Counted from the stretch's first letter, positions 1-5,300 are shown. The stretch: 5,300 nucleotides of DNA from an uncultured Rhodobacter sp. (GCA_937901435.1 CALGTJ010000430.1:1-5300), one strand, 5' to 3'. Notes: generated by a model from the sequence alone, not told the origin. A program made the numbers and translations.

Positions 1-382
1 ATTGCAGATGCTGCGATCGGCGGGGGACATGGGGGATCTGGGCGACGTCACGGCCTCGACATCCCGCCTGCGCGGCGCTGCCTCTGCGGGGCGGATTTTT
101 CGCAAGAGTTTCCTTGTAGCGGTGACAAACCCCAAGGGATACCTGTTCTTTGCGGCTTTCCTGCCGCAATTCGTCGATATGACACAACCTTTGCCCGGCC
201 AATATGCGACTCTGGCGCTGGTTTTTGTGCTGATCGATGTGACCGTTATGGGGGTCTATGCGGCACTTGGGGCCAATGCGATGCGGTTCCTGCGCCAACG
301 CGGCGCGATGTGGCTGGAACGGGGCTGCGGCATCGCTTTGCTGGCCTTGGCCGCGGGATTGGCCCTGTATAAGCGGGCTTGA
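1..382 (+). CDS. LysE/RhtB-family amino-acid exporter, C-terminal part (5' end outside window)
   Basis: This is an inner-membrane exporter of the LysE/RhtB/ThrE type, which move amino acids or their derivatives out of the cell. The open frame starts at base 2 and already runs at the left edge, so the first visible codon (TTG) is an internal Leu, not a start. The 126 visible residues hold the family hallmark, a hydrophobic segment with NPKGYLFF (about residues 43-50) followed by FLPQFV (53-58). Two further membrane segments lie at about 69-90 and 108-122, and the protein ends in a short basic tail (YKRA). Family members are usually near 205 residues, so roughly 80 residues lie outside. The stop is TGA at 380-382. 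It converges on the minus-strand Usg gene, with 70 bp between stops. The exported substrate cannot be told from this fragment. Family assignment is firm; specificity is unknown. Confidence 0.88.
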   Translation, partial: LQMLRSAGDMGDLGDVTASTSRLRGAASAGRIFRKSFLVAVTNPKGYLFFAAFLPQFVDMTQPLPGQYATLALVFVLIDVTVMGVYAALGANAMRFLRQRGAMWLERGCGIALLALAAGLALYKRA

Positions 383-452
383 TAAGCGGGTTCAACATAG
401 CGCCCGGCGCGGCGCCCATCGCCACCGCGATGGCGCGATACCACCGCGCCCG

Positions 453-719
453 CTAATGCAGCCGAAACTCTCCTTTGACATTGCGCCACTCGCCCGGAGA
501 GATCTGCTTGCGGTGCACGAATGACACCGAGTGCAGCGGGCCTTCGATCTCTTCCTGCCAATATTCAATAAACTTGAACAATCGCGGATGATCGGGGGCA
601 AGATCGTAGTCCTGCCAGATGAAGGTGTTCAGCACGTTCTGAAAATCGGGCATCCGGTAAAAGAATTCGGCCGTCGTCAGGCCATAGCCCGCCAGCATCA
701 GTTCTGTTTCTGTTTTCAT
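453..719 (-). CDS. usg: Usg family protein
   Basis: A complete 88-residue protein, the normal size for the Usg family. Family landmarks read almost continuously: a GYGLTTAEFFYRMPD block (residues 11-25), the core IWQDYDLAPDHP (34-45), then an FIEYWQEEIEGPLHSV-type block (50-65), and the terminal GEFRLH. The family is named after a small gene beside trp genes in Caulobacter and is sometimes labelled a possible phosphoribosylanthranilate isomerase subunit. Its biochemical role is not established, and no trp gene is visible here. The ATG at 719 is preceded on the minus strand by GAGG about 9 nt upstream (plus-strand 729-732), with an AAAGGG run directly abutting the start. No signal peptide or membrane segment is seen, so it is probably cytoplasmic. 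It appears monocistronic, divergent from the GMC operon and convergent with the LysE-type gene. Confidence 0.9.
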   Translation of the reverse strand: MKTETELMLAGYGLTTAEFFYRMPDFQNVLNTFIWQDYDLAPDHPRLFKFIEYWQEEIEGPLHSVSFVHRKQISPGEWRNVKGEFRLH

Positions 720-883
720 CCCTTTGCGCCTCGCTGGTGTCTCTGATCCAAGTGTTCAAAGAAATTGTCGTCATTTCAACAAAAACTGTTCGCCATCCTG
801 AAAACGTGACAGCCGGTGACAGGCATATTGCAAGCCGGATCTGAGGTATTTGACGCATTGCAAGAAGAGGCCGGGGGCAAAGC

Positions 884-913
884 TTGACAGGTCAGTGTTA
901 ATCTGGGCAGAAT
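884..913 (+). promoter_or_regulatory. Candidate sigma70-type promoter of the GMC oxidoreductase operon
   Basis: A perfect -35 hexamer TTGACA lies at 884-889. An 18-bp spacer leads to CAGAAT at 908-913, which matches the -10 consensus at 4 of 6 positions. The predicted start site falls near 920, inside the dyad at 915-931, giving a short leader of about 25 nt before the ATG at 945. This is pattern matching only. The perfect -35 and the position in an AT-rich patch right before the gene are the main support. Confidence 0.45.
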
Positions 914-914
914 T

Positions 915-931
915 GTAACTAAATGGTTACT
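915..931. promoter_or_regulatory. Operator-like dyad at the GMC promoter
   Basis: GTAAC (915-919) and GTTAC (926-930) form a perfect 5-bp inverted repeat with a 6-bp spacer, overlapping the predicted transcription start. The sequence GTAACT-AAAT-GGTTACT matches the dyad in front of the transporter operon (GTAACT-GGTTAGT at 3250-3262), except that it has 4 extra central bases. A repressor bound here would block initiation, and the TetR-family protein encoded at 2496-3137 is the obvious candidate. The unequal spacing is a reason for caution. Confidence 0.35.
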
Positions 932-944
932 AATATGGGCCGTA

Positions 945-2042
945 ATGACAGCCTTTGACTATATTATCATCGGCGGGGGATCGGCGGGCTGTGTCCTTGC
1001 CGCGCGCCTGAGCGAGGACCCGCATGTGTCGGTTCTGTTGCTGGAGGCAGGCGCGCGCGACAAAAGCCTGTTGTTCCACTGGCCTGCGGGTTTTGCGAAA
1101 ATGACCAAGGGGATTGCGTCTTGGGGGTGGTCGACTGTTCCGCAAAAACACATGCAAAACAAAGAGGTCTGGTTCACCCAAGCCAAGGTGATCGGGGGCG
1201 GGTCGACCATCAACGCACAGATCTACACGCGCGGCAATGGGGTCGATTATGATGCATGGGAGCGCGATCATGGCTGCACCGGATGGAACTACCGCAGCCT
1301 GCTGCCCTATTTCAAACGGGCCGGTGGCAACGCCCGTTTCAACGATGACTATCACGGCATTGACGGCCCGGCGGCGGCGTCTCTGTTCGAGACGGGCGGA
1401 TTTTGGTATGCCGATCCTGCGGCGCCAATGCCCGACATTCAGTTCCATCTCGGGCAGGGGTCGGGCATCGAAAAGGGGATCGCCAGCATCAATGGGGCGG
1501 GCATCAACGGGGCGGGGATCACGCTGAACAGTACCTTTTTGCGACCCCGCTCTCGGGGGACGGTCCGGCTGGCCTGCAACGACCCACAGGCTGCCCCCCT
1601 GATCGACCCGAATTACCGGGCGGATCCCTATGATCTGAAGATGCCCCTACGTGGATTGGACATCGCGAGAGAGATCCTGGCGCATCCCGCGCTTGCGCCC
1701 TTTGTGCGCAAAGAGGTGCTGCCGGGGCCGGATGTGCGCAGCGCGCAGGATCTGTTCGACTATGCCTGCAAAATGGCCAAGACCGATCACCACCCGGTGA
1801 GCACCTGCAAGATGGGCGTGGATGAAATGTCGGTCGTGGATCCTGACCTCTGGCTGCGTGGGATTGACGGGCTGCGGGTCTGTGACGCCTCGGTCATGCC
1901 GCAGATCCCCTCATCCAATACCAATGCACCCACGATTATGATCGGGGAAAAGGGGGCGGATCTGATCCGTGATCACCCGGCTTTGCCGCCCGTGATTTTT
2001 TCCCATGAACGCAACGACGAAAAGCGGTTTCCGATCGCATGA
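945..2042 (+). CDS. GMC-family FAD-dependent oxidoreductase (choline dehydrogenase-like), internally deleted in frame
   Basis: GMC enzymes oxidise alcohols, sugars or choline using FAD. This 365-residue frame begins with an FAD Rossmann motif (IIIGGGSAGCVLAARLSE, residues 7-24) and has the first GMC signature (GGGSTINAQIYTRGN, 84-98). It ends with the active-site region: DHHPVSTCKMG (281-291, His283 the likely catalytic base) and SSNTNAPTIMIGEK (323-336, Asn327 the likely partner). Full-length relatives are about 530-540 residues. Here the block around residues 134-142 (..YHGIDGP) passes directly into a late block (AAASLFETGGFW, 143-154). The second GMC signature and a large part of the FAD- and substrate-binding core, about 170 residues, are therefore absent, though the frame stays open. 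It probably cannot bind FAD normally; a pseudogene-like allele or an assembly collapse are alternatives. The ATG at 945 has no clear Shine-Dalgarno. It is followed after 10 bp by the GlcG-like gene. Confidence 0.85.
   Translation: MTAFDYIIIGGGSAGCVLAARLSEDPHVSVLLLEAGARDKSLLFHWPAGFAKMTKGIASWGWSTVPQKHMQNKEVWFTQAKVIGGGSTINAQIYTRGNGVDYDAWERDHGCTGWNYRSLLPYFKRAGGNARFNDDYHGIDGPAAASLFETGGFWYADPAAPMPDIQFHLGQGSGIEKGIASINGAGINGAGITLNSTFLRPRSRGTVRLACNDPQAAPLIDPNYRADPYDLKMPLRGLDIAREILAHPALAPFVRKEVLPGPDVRSAQDLFDYACKMAKTDHHPVSTCKMGVDEMSVVDPDLWLRGIDGLRVCDASVMPQIPSSNTNAPTIMIGEKGADLIRDHPALPPVIFSHERNDEKRFPIA
1486..1515 (+). repeat. 15-bp tandem duplication inside the GMC gene
   Basis: Two adjacent 15-bp units, GCATCAATGGGGCGG (1486-1500) and GCATCAACGGGGCGG (1501-1515), differ at one base. 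They keep frame and encode INGAG twice (residues 182-191). Related enzymes usually have a single variable loop here before the TLNS block, so this looks like a recent slippage duplication adding five residues. Confidence 0.8.
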
Positions 2043-2052
2043 AAGGCCCCGG

Positions 2053-2481
2053 ATGAACAGTTTGACCCGCCCTGAAATCACCGCTGAGGCCGCACAACGC
2101 CTTGTGGCTTCGGCCTTGGACCACGCCCGCAGCAACGGCTGGCAGATCGCCGTGGCCGTGGTGGACCCGCATGGCGTTCTGGCCGCTTTTGGGCGCAGCG
2201 ATCACGTGGCGCGGCCCAGCGTCGAGTTTGCCATCGACAAAGCCTATACCGCCGCCACCCTGCGCAAGTCGTCGCAAGCCTTCGGAGAGCGGATGGCCAG
2301 CAGCCCGACCCTTGCGCTTGGCCTGTCGACGCGTGCGCGCCTGATGGCCTGGGGCGGTGGTGTCGCGGTTTTCGAGGGGGACGCTTGCATCGCGGGGATC
2401 GGCGTGTCCGGGGTGCAGGACTTTGAGGATGTCGCCTGTGCGCAGGCGGTTATTGCCGCTGTGGGCCTGACGGCGGGCTGA
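2053..2481 (+). CDS. GlcG/HbpS-like (DUF336) protein
   Basis: A complete 142-residue protein of the GlcG/HbpS family, near the normal family length. Diagnostic blocks are AVVDPHGVLAAFGRSD (residues 35-50), the KAYTAA motif (63-68), the glycine-rich GGGVAVFEGDACIAGIGVSG stretch (101-120) and the closing helix DVACAQAVIAAVG (126-138). Some members bind haem or act in redox sensing. Many sit next to oxidoreductase genes as accessory proteins of unknown role, which fits its place behind a GMC enzyme. No signal peptide is evident, so it is likely cytoplasmic. I chose the ATG at 2053 because AAAGG (2042-2046) lies at good spacing. It starts 10 bp after the GMC stop, so the two are almost certainly co-transcribed. 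An in-frame ATG at 2005 would overlap the GMC end and add residues unlike the family. It converges on the TetR gene, 14 bp away. Confidence 0.85.
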   Translation: MNSLTRPEITAEAAQRLVASALDHARSNGWQIAVAVVDPHGVLAAFGRSDHVARPSVEFAIDKAYTAATLRKSSQAFGERMASSPTLALGLSTRARLMAWGGGVAVFEGDACIAGIGVSGVQDFEDVACAQAVIAAVGLTAG

Positions 2482-2495
2482 TCCCGGCGGGAGTC

Positions 2496-3137
2496 CTACG
2501 GATTGACGCAGACCAGCCGCATGATCGTGTCGATGTTGAACTCTATGCGATCCCGCAGCGCCTCTTGGGCCATCAGATCGCGTTTATAGACAATGTTCCC
2601 GGTGAAGCGGTTGGTCAGATAGTAATAGCCGATGGCAGCGATGGTGATGTTCAGTTGTACCGGGTCTATCCCGGCGCGAAACACACCGGCACTGACACCG
2701 CGATCCAGCAGGCCGCCGACCATTGCGACGAATCTCTTGCTGAGCGTTTCGATGACTTCGGATTTTTTCAGATGCCGGGCCTTGTGCAGGTTTTCACTGT
2801 TCACCAGCGTCAGAAACTCGGGATTTTTCAGGTAATAGTCCCAAGTGAATCGCACCAGTTTTTCCAGCGCCTCGCGCGGCGGCAGATGTTCCAGTTCCAG
2901 CTTTTGCTCGGCGGTGCGGATGTCTTGATATGCGGCCTCCAGCACCACCTGAAACAGATCTTCTTTGTTGCCAAAGTAGTGATAAATCATACGCTTGTTG
3001 GCTTTGGCACGGGCCGCGATCTCGTCGACACGCGCGCCGCCAAGGCCATTTTTCGCGAACTCTTTCTTGGCCGCTGCCAGGATGCGTTTTTGCGTCGCAT
3101 CCGCGTCACGCACCTTTTTTACCTTCGTCTCTGGCAT
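2496..3137 (-). CDS. TetR/AcrR-family transcriptional regulator
   Basis: A 213-residue one-component regulator, typical TetR length. The N-terminal DNA-binding domain is clear: TQKRILAAAKKEFAKNG (residues 15-31), then the helix-turn-helix and the family signature IYHYFGNKEDLF (51-62). The C-terminal part (about 75-213) is the all-helical ligand-binding and dimerisation domain, including a KNPEFLTLVNSENL block (104-117) and a conserved tail, LRDRIEFNIDTIMRLV. The ligand is unknown. A TTG start at 3194 is possible but would add 19 atypical residues and lie upstream of the predicted promoter, so the ATG at 3137 is preferred (GGGAA about 7 nt upstream). The gene is divergent from the sugar ABC transporter operon, the usual layout of a local repressor. 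It converges on the GlcG-like gene with stops 14 bp apart. It likely controls the transporter, and perhaps the GMC operon and itself. Confidence 0.92.
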   Translation of the reverse strand: MPETKVKKVRDADATQKRILAAAKKEFAKNGLGGARVDEIAARAKANKRMIYHYFGNKEDLFQVVLEAAYQDIRTAEQKLELEHLPPREALEKLVRFTWDYYLKNPEFLTLVNSENLHKARHLKKSEVIETLSKRFVAMVGGLLDRGVSAGVFRAGIDPVQLNITIAAIGYYYLTNRFTGNIVYKRDLMAQEALRDRIEFNIDTIMRLVCVNP

Positions 3138-3173
3138 CCAGCGTTCCCATCTGCGCGTCCCGTTGAACCGCTT

Positions 3174-3201
3174 CTTATCCGATAAACCCCGCAAAGGTCA
3201 A
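3174..3201 (-). promoter_or_regulatory. Candidate promoter of the TetR-family gene
   Basis: On the minus strand, TTGACC (plus-strand 3196-3201) is followed after 16 bp by GATAAG (3174-3179), a 4-of-6 match to the -10 consensus. The predicted start near 3167 would give a leader of about 30 nt before the ATG at 3137, which supports that start codon over the TTG at 3194. The dyad at 3250-3270 lies about 50 bp upstream, so autoregulation is possible but not shown. Confidence 0.35.
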
Positions 3202-3226
3202 AAAATCAGACAAAGCGCCAAAGGGG

Positions 3227-3270
3227 TTGACGATTCTCGAATTTAAGAAGTAACTGGTTAGTGCGTTAAC
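3227..3270 (+). promoter_or_regulatory. Promoter/operator region of the sugar ABC transporter operon
   Basis: TTGACG at 3227-3232 is a good -35 candidate. Where the -10 would fall (3250 onward) lies a dyad-rich stretch: AGTAAC-TG-GTTAGT (3249-3262, arms matching at 5 of 6 positions), followed by a second GTTAAC half-site at 3265-3270. No convincing -10 hexamer is seen. The dyad resembles the one at 915-931 upstream of the GMC gene. Its place between divergent regulator and transporter genes makes it the best candidate operator for the TetR-family protein. The remaining leader to the ATG at 3359 is about 90 nt. Confidence 0.4.
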
Positions 3271-3358
3271 GGGCGCTGCAAAGACGCCGTCGCGGAATGA
3301 CTGGTGGAATGGGGTGGCCGGGATCGGCGCTCTGCCATATCTTTAAGGGAGGAAAGAA

Positions 3359-4468
3359 ATGTCTTTCATCAAGGACTACATTGAAAAGGAAACGATCAGC
3401 CGTCGTAACCTTCTGATTGCGAGTGCCTATGGGTTGGGTGGGGTGGCCGCGGTTGGCGCGTTCGGCCCCGGCATGGCGCGGGCGGCGACGATGGATCCGA
3501 CCGTCGCCTGGAGCTATCGCAACCGCACGAACCCCTATTGGAACGAGATCGTGTCGGGGGGCGAGGCGTTTATCGAAAGCATCGGCAAGCCCAAAGACGC
3601 GCTCGTGCACCTGATCAACGAAGGTTCGTCTGAAAAGTCGCTGGCGGACGTAAAGGCGATGTTGGCGCGTACCAATGGCGATCTGGCCTTGGCGATTGAC
3701 ACCAACGACGCCCCCAACGCGCGTCCCGTGGTCGAGGCCTGTGTGGCCGCCGGGGCCTTTGTGTCGACCCTGTGGAACAAGACCGACGATCTGCATCCCT
3801 GGGACTTTGGCGACAACTACGTCAGCCATATGAGTTGGTCCGACGAAGGCCCGGCAGAGCAGACCGCGCGCATTCTGCTGGACGCGATGGGCGGCAAGGG
3901 CGGCGTTGTGCATCTGGGCGGTATTGCGTCAAACAACCCGGCCATCGAACGTCTTCAGGGCCTCAGGAATGCGCTGGTGGACTATCCGGACGTCGAACTG
4001 CTGGCCGCCGAGCCTGCGGACTGGGACACCCAGAAGGCCAATCAGGTTATGTCTGCCTTTCTGACCCGCTTTGGCGACGAGATCACCGGGGTCCACTGCG
4101 CCAACGATACCATTGCCTATGGGGTGCTTGAGGCCCTGCGCGCCGAAGGGATCGAGGGGATGCCGGTCGTGTCCTACGACGGCAACCCGCAGGCGGTGCA
4201 GCTGGTGGCGGAACGCAAGATCCTTGCCACCGTCTTTACCAATCCGCACTGGGGCGGGGGCATCACCGCCTCGCTGGCCTATCATGCCGCGACGGGGGCG
4301 TTCAAACCCTCTGACGAGCCCAACGCGCACCGCGAATTCAACGGCCCGTCGATCTTTGTGACGCCCGAGGACGCGGTAGAGTTCAAGGCCAACTTCCTTG
4401 ACAGCGTGCCAACCTATGACTGGACCGATTTCTGGGGGCCGTCCAACGGGCCTATCGTCTACAAATAA
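3359..4468 (+). CDS. Sugar ABC transporter substrate-binding protein (periplasmic binding protein type I, Tat-exported)
   Basis: A complete 369-residue periplasmic binding protein of the ribose/galactose-binding (RbsB-like) group. It captures a sugar or sugar-like solute and delivers it to the cognate permease. The N-terminus has a twin-arginine signal, SRRNLLIA (residues 14-21), a hydrophobic core rich in Ala and Gly, and a likely cleavage site after ARA (40-42). The mature part shows the family pattern: an N-terminal lobe starting TVAWSYRN; a GGIASNNPAIERLQGLRNAL segment (187-206, matching the GxxxNxxxxxRxxGf pattern); HCANDTIAYGVLEAL (246-260); and VSYDGNPQAV (271-280, V-x-x-DG). The C-terminus, WTDFWGPSNGPIVYK, is subgroup-specific. 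A strong Shine-Dalgarno, AAGGGAGG (3345-3352), lies 6 nt before the ATG. A large hairpin follows the stop, and a RbsC-like permease comes next. The substrate is not readable. Confidence in the class is high. Confidence 0.93.
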   Translation: MSFIKDYIEKETISRRNLLIASAYGLGGVAAVGAFGPGMARAATMDPTVAWSYRNRTNPYWNEIVSGGEAFIESIGKPKDALVHLINEGSSEKSLADVKAMLARTNGDLALAIDTNDAPNARPVVEACVAAGAFVSTLWNKTDDLHPWDFGDNYVSHMSWSDEGPAEQTARILLDAMGGKGGVVHLGGIASNNPAIERLQGLRNALVDYPDVELLAAEPADWDTQKANQVMSAFLTRFGDEITGVHCANDTIAYGVLEALRAEGIEGMPVVSYDGNPQAVQLVAERKILATVFTNPHWGGGITASLAYHAATGAFKPSDEPNAHREFNGPSIFVTPEDAVEFKANFLDSVPTYDWTDFWGPSNGPIVYK

Positions 4469-4473
4469 CATCT

Positions 4474-4506
4474 GTCAGAGCGGTGGGATCGCCCCGCCGC
4501 TCTGAC
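4474..4506 (+). terminator. Intercistronic hairpin (partial terminator or mRNA-stabilising stem-loop)
   Basis: GTCAGAGCGG (4474-4483) pairs perfectly with CCGCTCTGAC (4497-4506). The stem continues through a T-G wobble and three G-C pairs (4485-4487 with 4493-4495) to a 5-nt loop, ATCGC, giving about 14 bp. Only a short CCTTT follows, so it is a weak intrinsic terminator at best. Between a binding-protein gene and its permease gene, such stems commonly lower downstream expression or protect the upstream message from 3' decay, which gives excess binding protein. Confidence 0.75.
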
Positions 4507-4540
4507 CCTTTGAGTGACCAAATGCAGCTGGGAGGCGCGC

Positions 4541-5300
4541 GTGGACGGCATCCTGACCCGGGAGACCCTGTTGAAATGGGCCCCGCTTATCGTTCTTTTG
4601 GCCCTGATCGGCTTTTTCTCGATCATGGAGCCGCGCTTTTTCTCGCAGCGCAATTTTGCCCGCATCGCAATCGCCAGCACGCCCGCGCTGATGGTGGCGA
4701 TCGGGGTGACATTCATCATCATCATGGGCTCGATTGACCTGTCGATGGAGGGCACCGTGTCGGTCTGCGCGGTGATCTTTGCCAAGCTGTTTCTTCTGCT
4801 GGGCGGCACCTTGGCCAGTTGGGCGTGGCTGGCGTTGCCGATGGCTTTGGTCGTTGGCGCAGCCATTGGGTTCGTGAACGGGTTCATCCACGTCAAGCTC
4901 AAGATCCCGTCGTTCATGGCCTCGCTGGCCATGGGGTTCGTGGGCACCGGGCTTGCGATGGTTCTGACCGGGGGCGACCGCATCCGCATCGAGGACGAGC
5001 TGTTTCGCGGCCTTCTGACGACGCGCTGGTTGGGCTTTCCGATCATGGTCTATGTGGCGCTGGCCTTTTTGCTGTTTGGCTGGTTCATCCAGTCCAAGAC
5101 GACGCTTGGGCGCAATTTCTACGCCGTGGGCGGCGGAGAGGCCCTTGCCCACGGGTCGGGCCTGAACGTGAGCCGCGTGCGCATCATGGGCTTTATGCTG
5201 GCGGGGATGTTCTTTGCTGTTGGGGCCTTGCTGGCCGTCGGGCGTATCGGCATCGCGGAAACGGCGACGGGCAATAATTTCATGTTCCTGTCGATCACGG
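4541..5300 (+). CDS. Sugar ABC transporter permease, RbsC-like (3' end outside window)
   Basis: The first 253 residues of an inner-membrane permease of the branched-chain/ribose type (BPD_transp_2 class), which forms the channel for the solute delivered by the preceding binding protein. The frame is open to the right edge. Hydrophobic segments lie at about 13-28, 46-63, 73-89, 96-116, 124-143, 166-183 and 214-234. Family landmarks are GSIDLSMEG (63-71, like the GGIDLSVG motif of RbsC), KIPSFMASLAMGFVGTG (121-137), and the cytoplasmic coupling-loop region TLGRNFYAVGGGEALAHGSGLNV (in two parts, 188-200 and 201-210) before RIMGF (214-218). RbsC-like proteins are about 320-340 residues, so some 70-90 residues are missing. 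I chose the GTG start at 4541 because GGGAGG (4530-4535) lies 5 nt upstream. A GTG at 4514 has no ribosome-binding site. No ATPase gene is visible; it would be expected just downstream. Confidence 0.92.
   Translation, partial: MDGILTRETLLKWAPLIVLLALIGFFSIMEPRFFSQRNFARIAIASTPALMVAIGVTFIIIMGSIDLSMEGTVSVCAVIFAKLFLLLGGTLASWAWLALPMALVVGAAIGFVNGFIHVKLKIPSFMASLAMGFVGTGLAMVLTGGDRIRIEDELFRGLLTTRWLGFPIMVYVALAFLLFGWFIQSKTTLGRNFYAVGGGEALAHGSGLNVSRVRIMGFMLAGMFFAVGALLAVGRIGIAETATGNNFMFLSIT

Noticed and set aside
420..435. Small stem (CGCCA/TGGCG) between the convergent LysE-type and Usg genes as a terminator
   Set aside because: Only 5 bp with no T-run on either side, in GC-rich sequence where such stems are common.
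930..1448. Minus-strand 172-codon frame opposite the GMC gene
   Set aside because: It is antisense to the FAD-binding and GMC signature region and has no family features of its own.
2005..2052. Upstream ATG for the GlcG-like protein
   Set aside because: It overlaps the GMC coding end, adds non-family residues, and the ATG at 2053 has a well-spaced AAAGG.
2474..2486. CGGG/CCCG stem at the convergent GlcG-like/TetR junction as a terminator
   Set aside because: A 4-bp stem without a T-run is not distinguishable from chance.
2565..3185. Plus-strand 206-codon frame opposite the TetR gene
   Set aside because: The minus strand encodes a full TetR-family protein with its signature motifs. The plus-strand frame matches nothing I recognise.
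3138..3194. TTG start adding 19 residues to the TetR-family protein
   Set aside because: The extension is unlike the family N-terminus, lacks a ribosome-binding site and lies upstream of the best promoter candidate.
3266..3913. Long minus-strand open frame opposite the binding-protein gene (and similarly 3929-4471)
   Set aside because: It lies antisense to a clearly conserved coding sequence. Its composition (rich in Arg, Gly and His) is typical of a high-GC shadow frame, with no recognisable domain.
4514..4540. GTG at 4514 as the permease start
   Set aside because: No ribosome-binding site precedes it, whereas the GTG at 4541 has GGGAGG 5 nt upstream.
4475..5152. Minus-strand frames opposite the permease gene (4459-5046 and 4475-5152)
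   Set aside because: The plus-strand frame from 4541 shows RbsC-type motifs and membrane segments. The antisense products are low-complexity and charged, as expected for the complement of hydrophobic codons.

Overview
The window reads as chromosomal DNA from an alphaproteobacterium, most likely Rhodobacterales (Roseobacter-type). Three things suggest this: high GC with G/C-rich third codon positions, an Usg-family protein (a family largely confined to Alphaproteobacteria), and a dense arrangement of small catabolic or transport clusters with short spacers. This placement is inference from gene content and composition only.

Left part (1-719): the C-terminal part of a LysE/RhtB-type amino-acid exporter runs off the left edge. 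It converges on a small Usg-family gene on the minus strand. Middle (720-2481): after a 225-bp divergent promoter region comes a two-gene operon. It holds a GMC-type flavin oxidoreductase (945-2042) followed 10 bp later by a GlcG/HbpS-like (DUF336) protein (2053-2481). The GMC gene is an open reading frame, but about 170 residues of the usual family core appear to be missing in frame. The join sits at a Gly-Pro that belongs to both flanking conserved blocks, so it looks like a deletion allele. Right part (2496-5300): a TetR-family regulator on the minus strand is divergent from a sugar-type ABC transporter operon. That operon starts with a Tat-exported periplasmic binding protein and a RbsC-like permease cut by the right edge. 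A strong 14-bp hairpin separates the two transporter genes, as expected if the binding protein is made in excess.

The regulator, transporter and oxidoreductase/GlcG pair plausibly form one catabolic locus: uptake of a sugar, polyol or related alcohol, then flavin-dependent oxidation, under TetR control. In support, similar GTAACT...GGTTA dyads lie in the promoter region of the GMC operon (915-931) and in the TetR/transporter divergent region (3250-3270). The substrate cannot be read from the sequence. I see no RNA gene, insertion sequence, CRISPR array or phage element, and no gene-free stretch longer than 300 bp.
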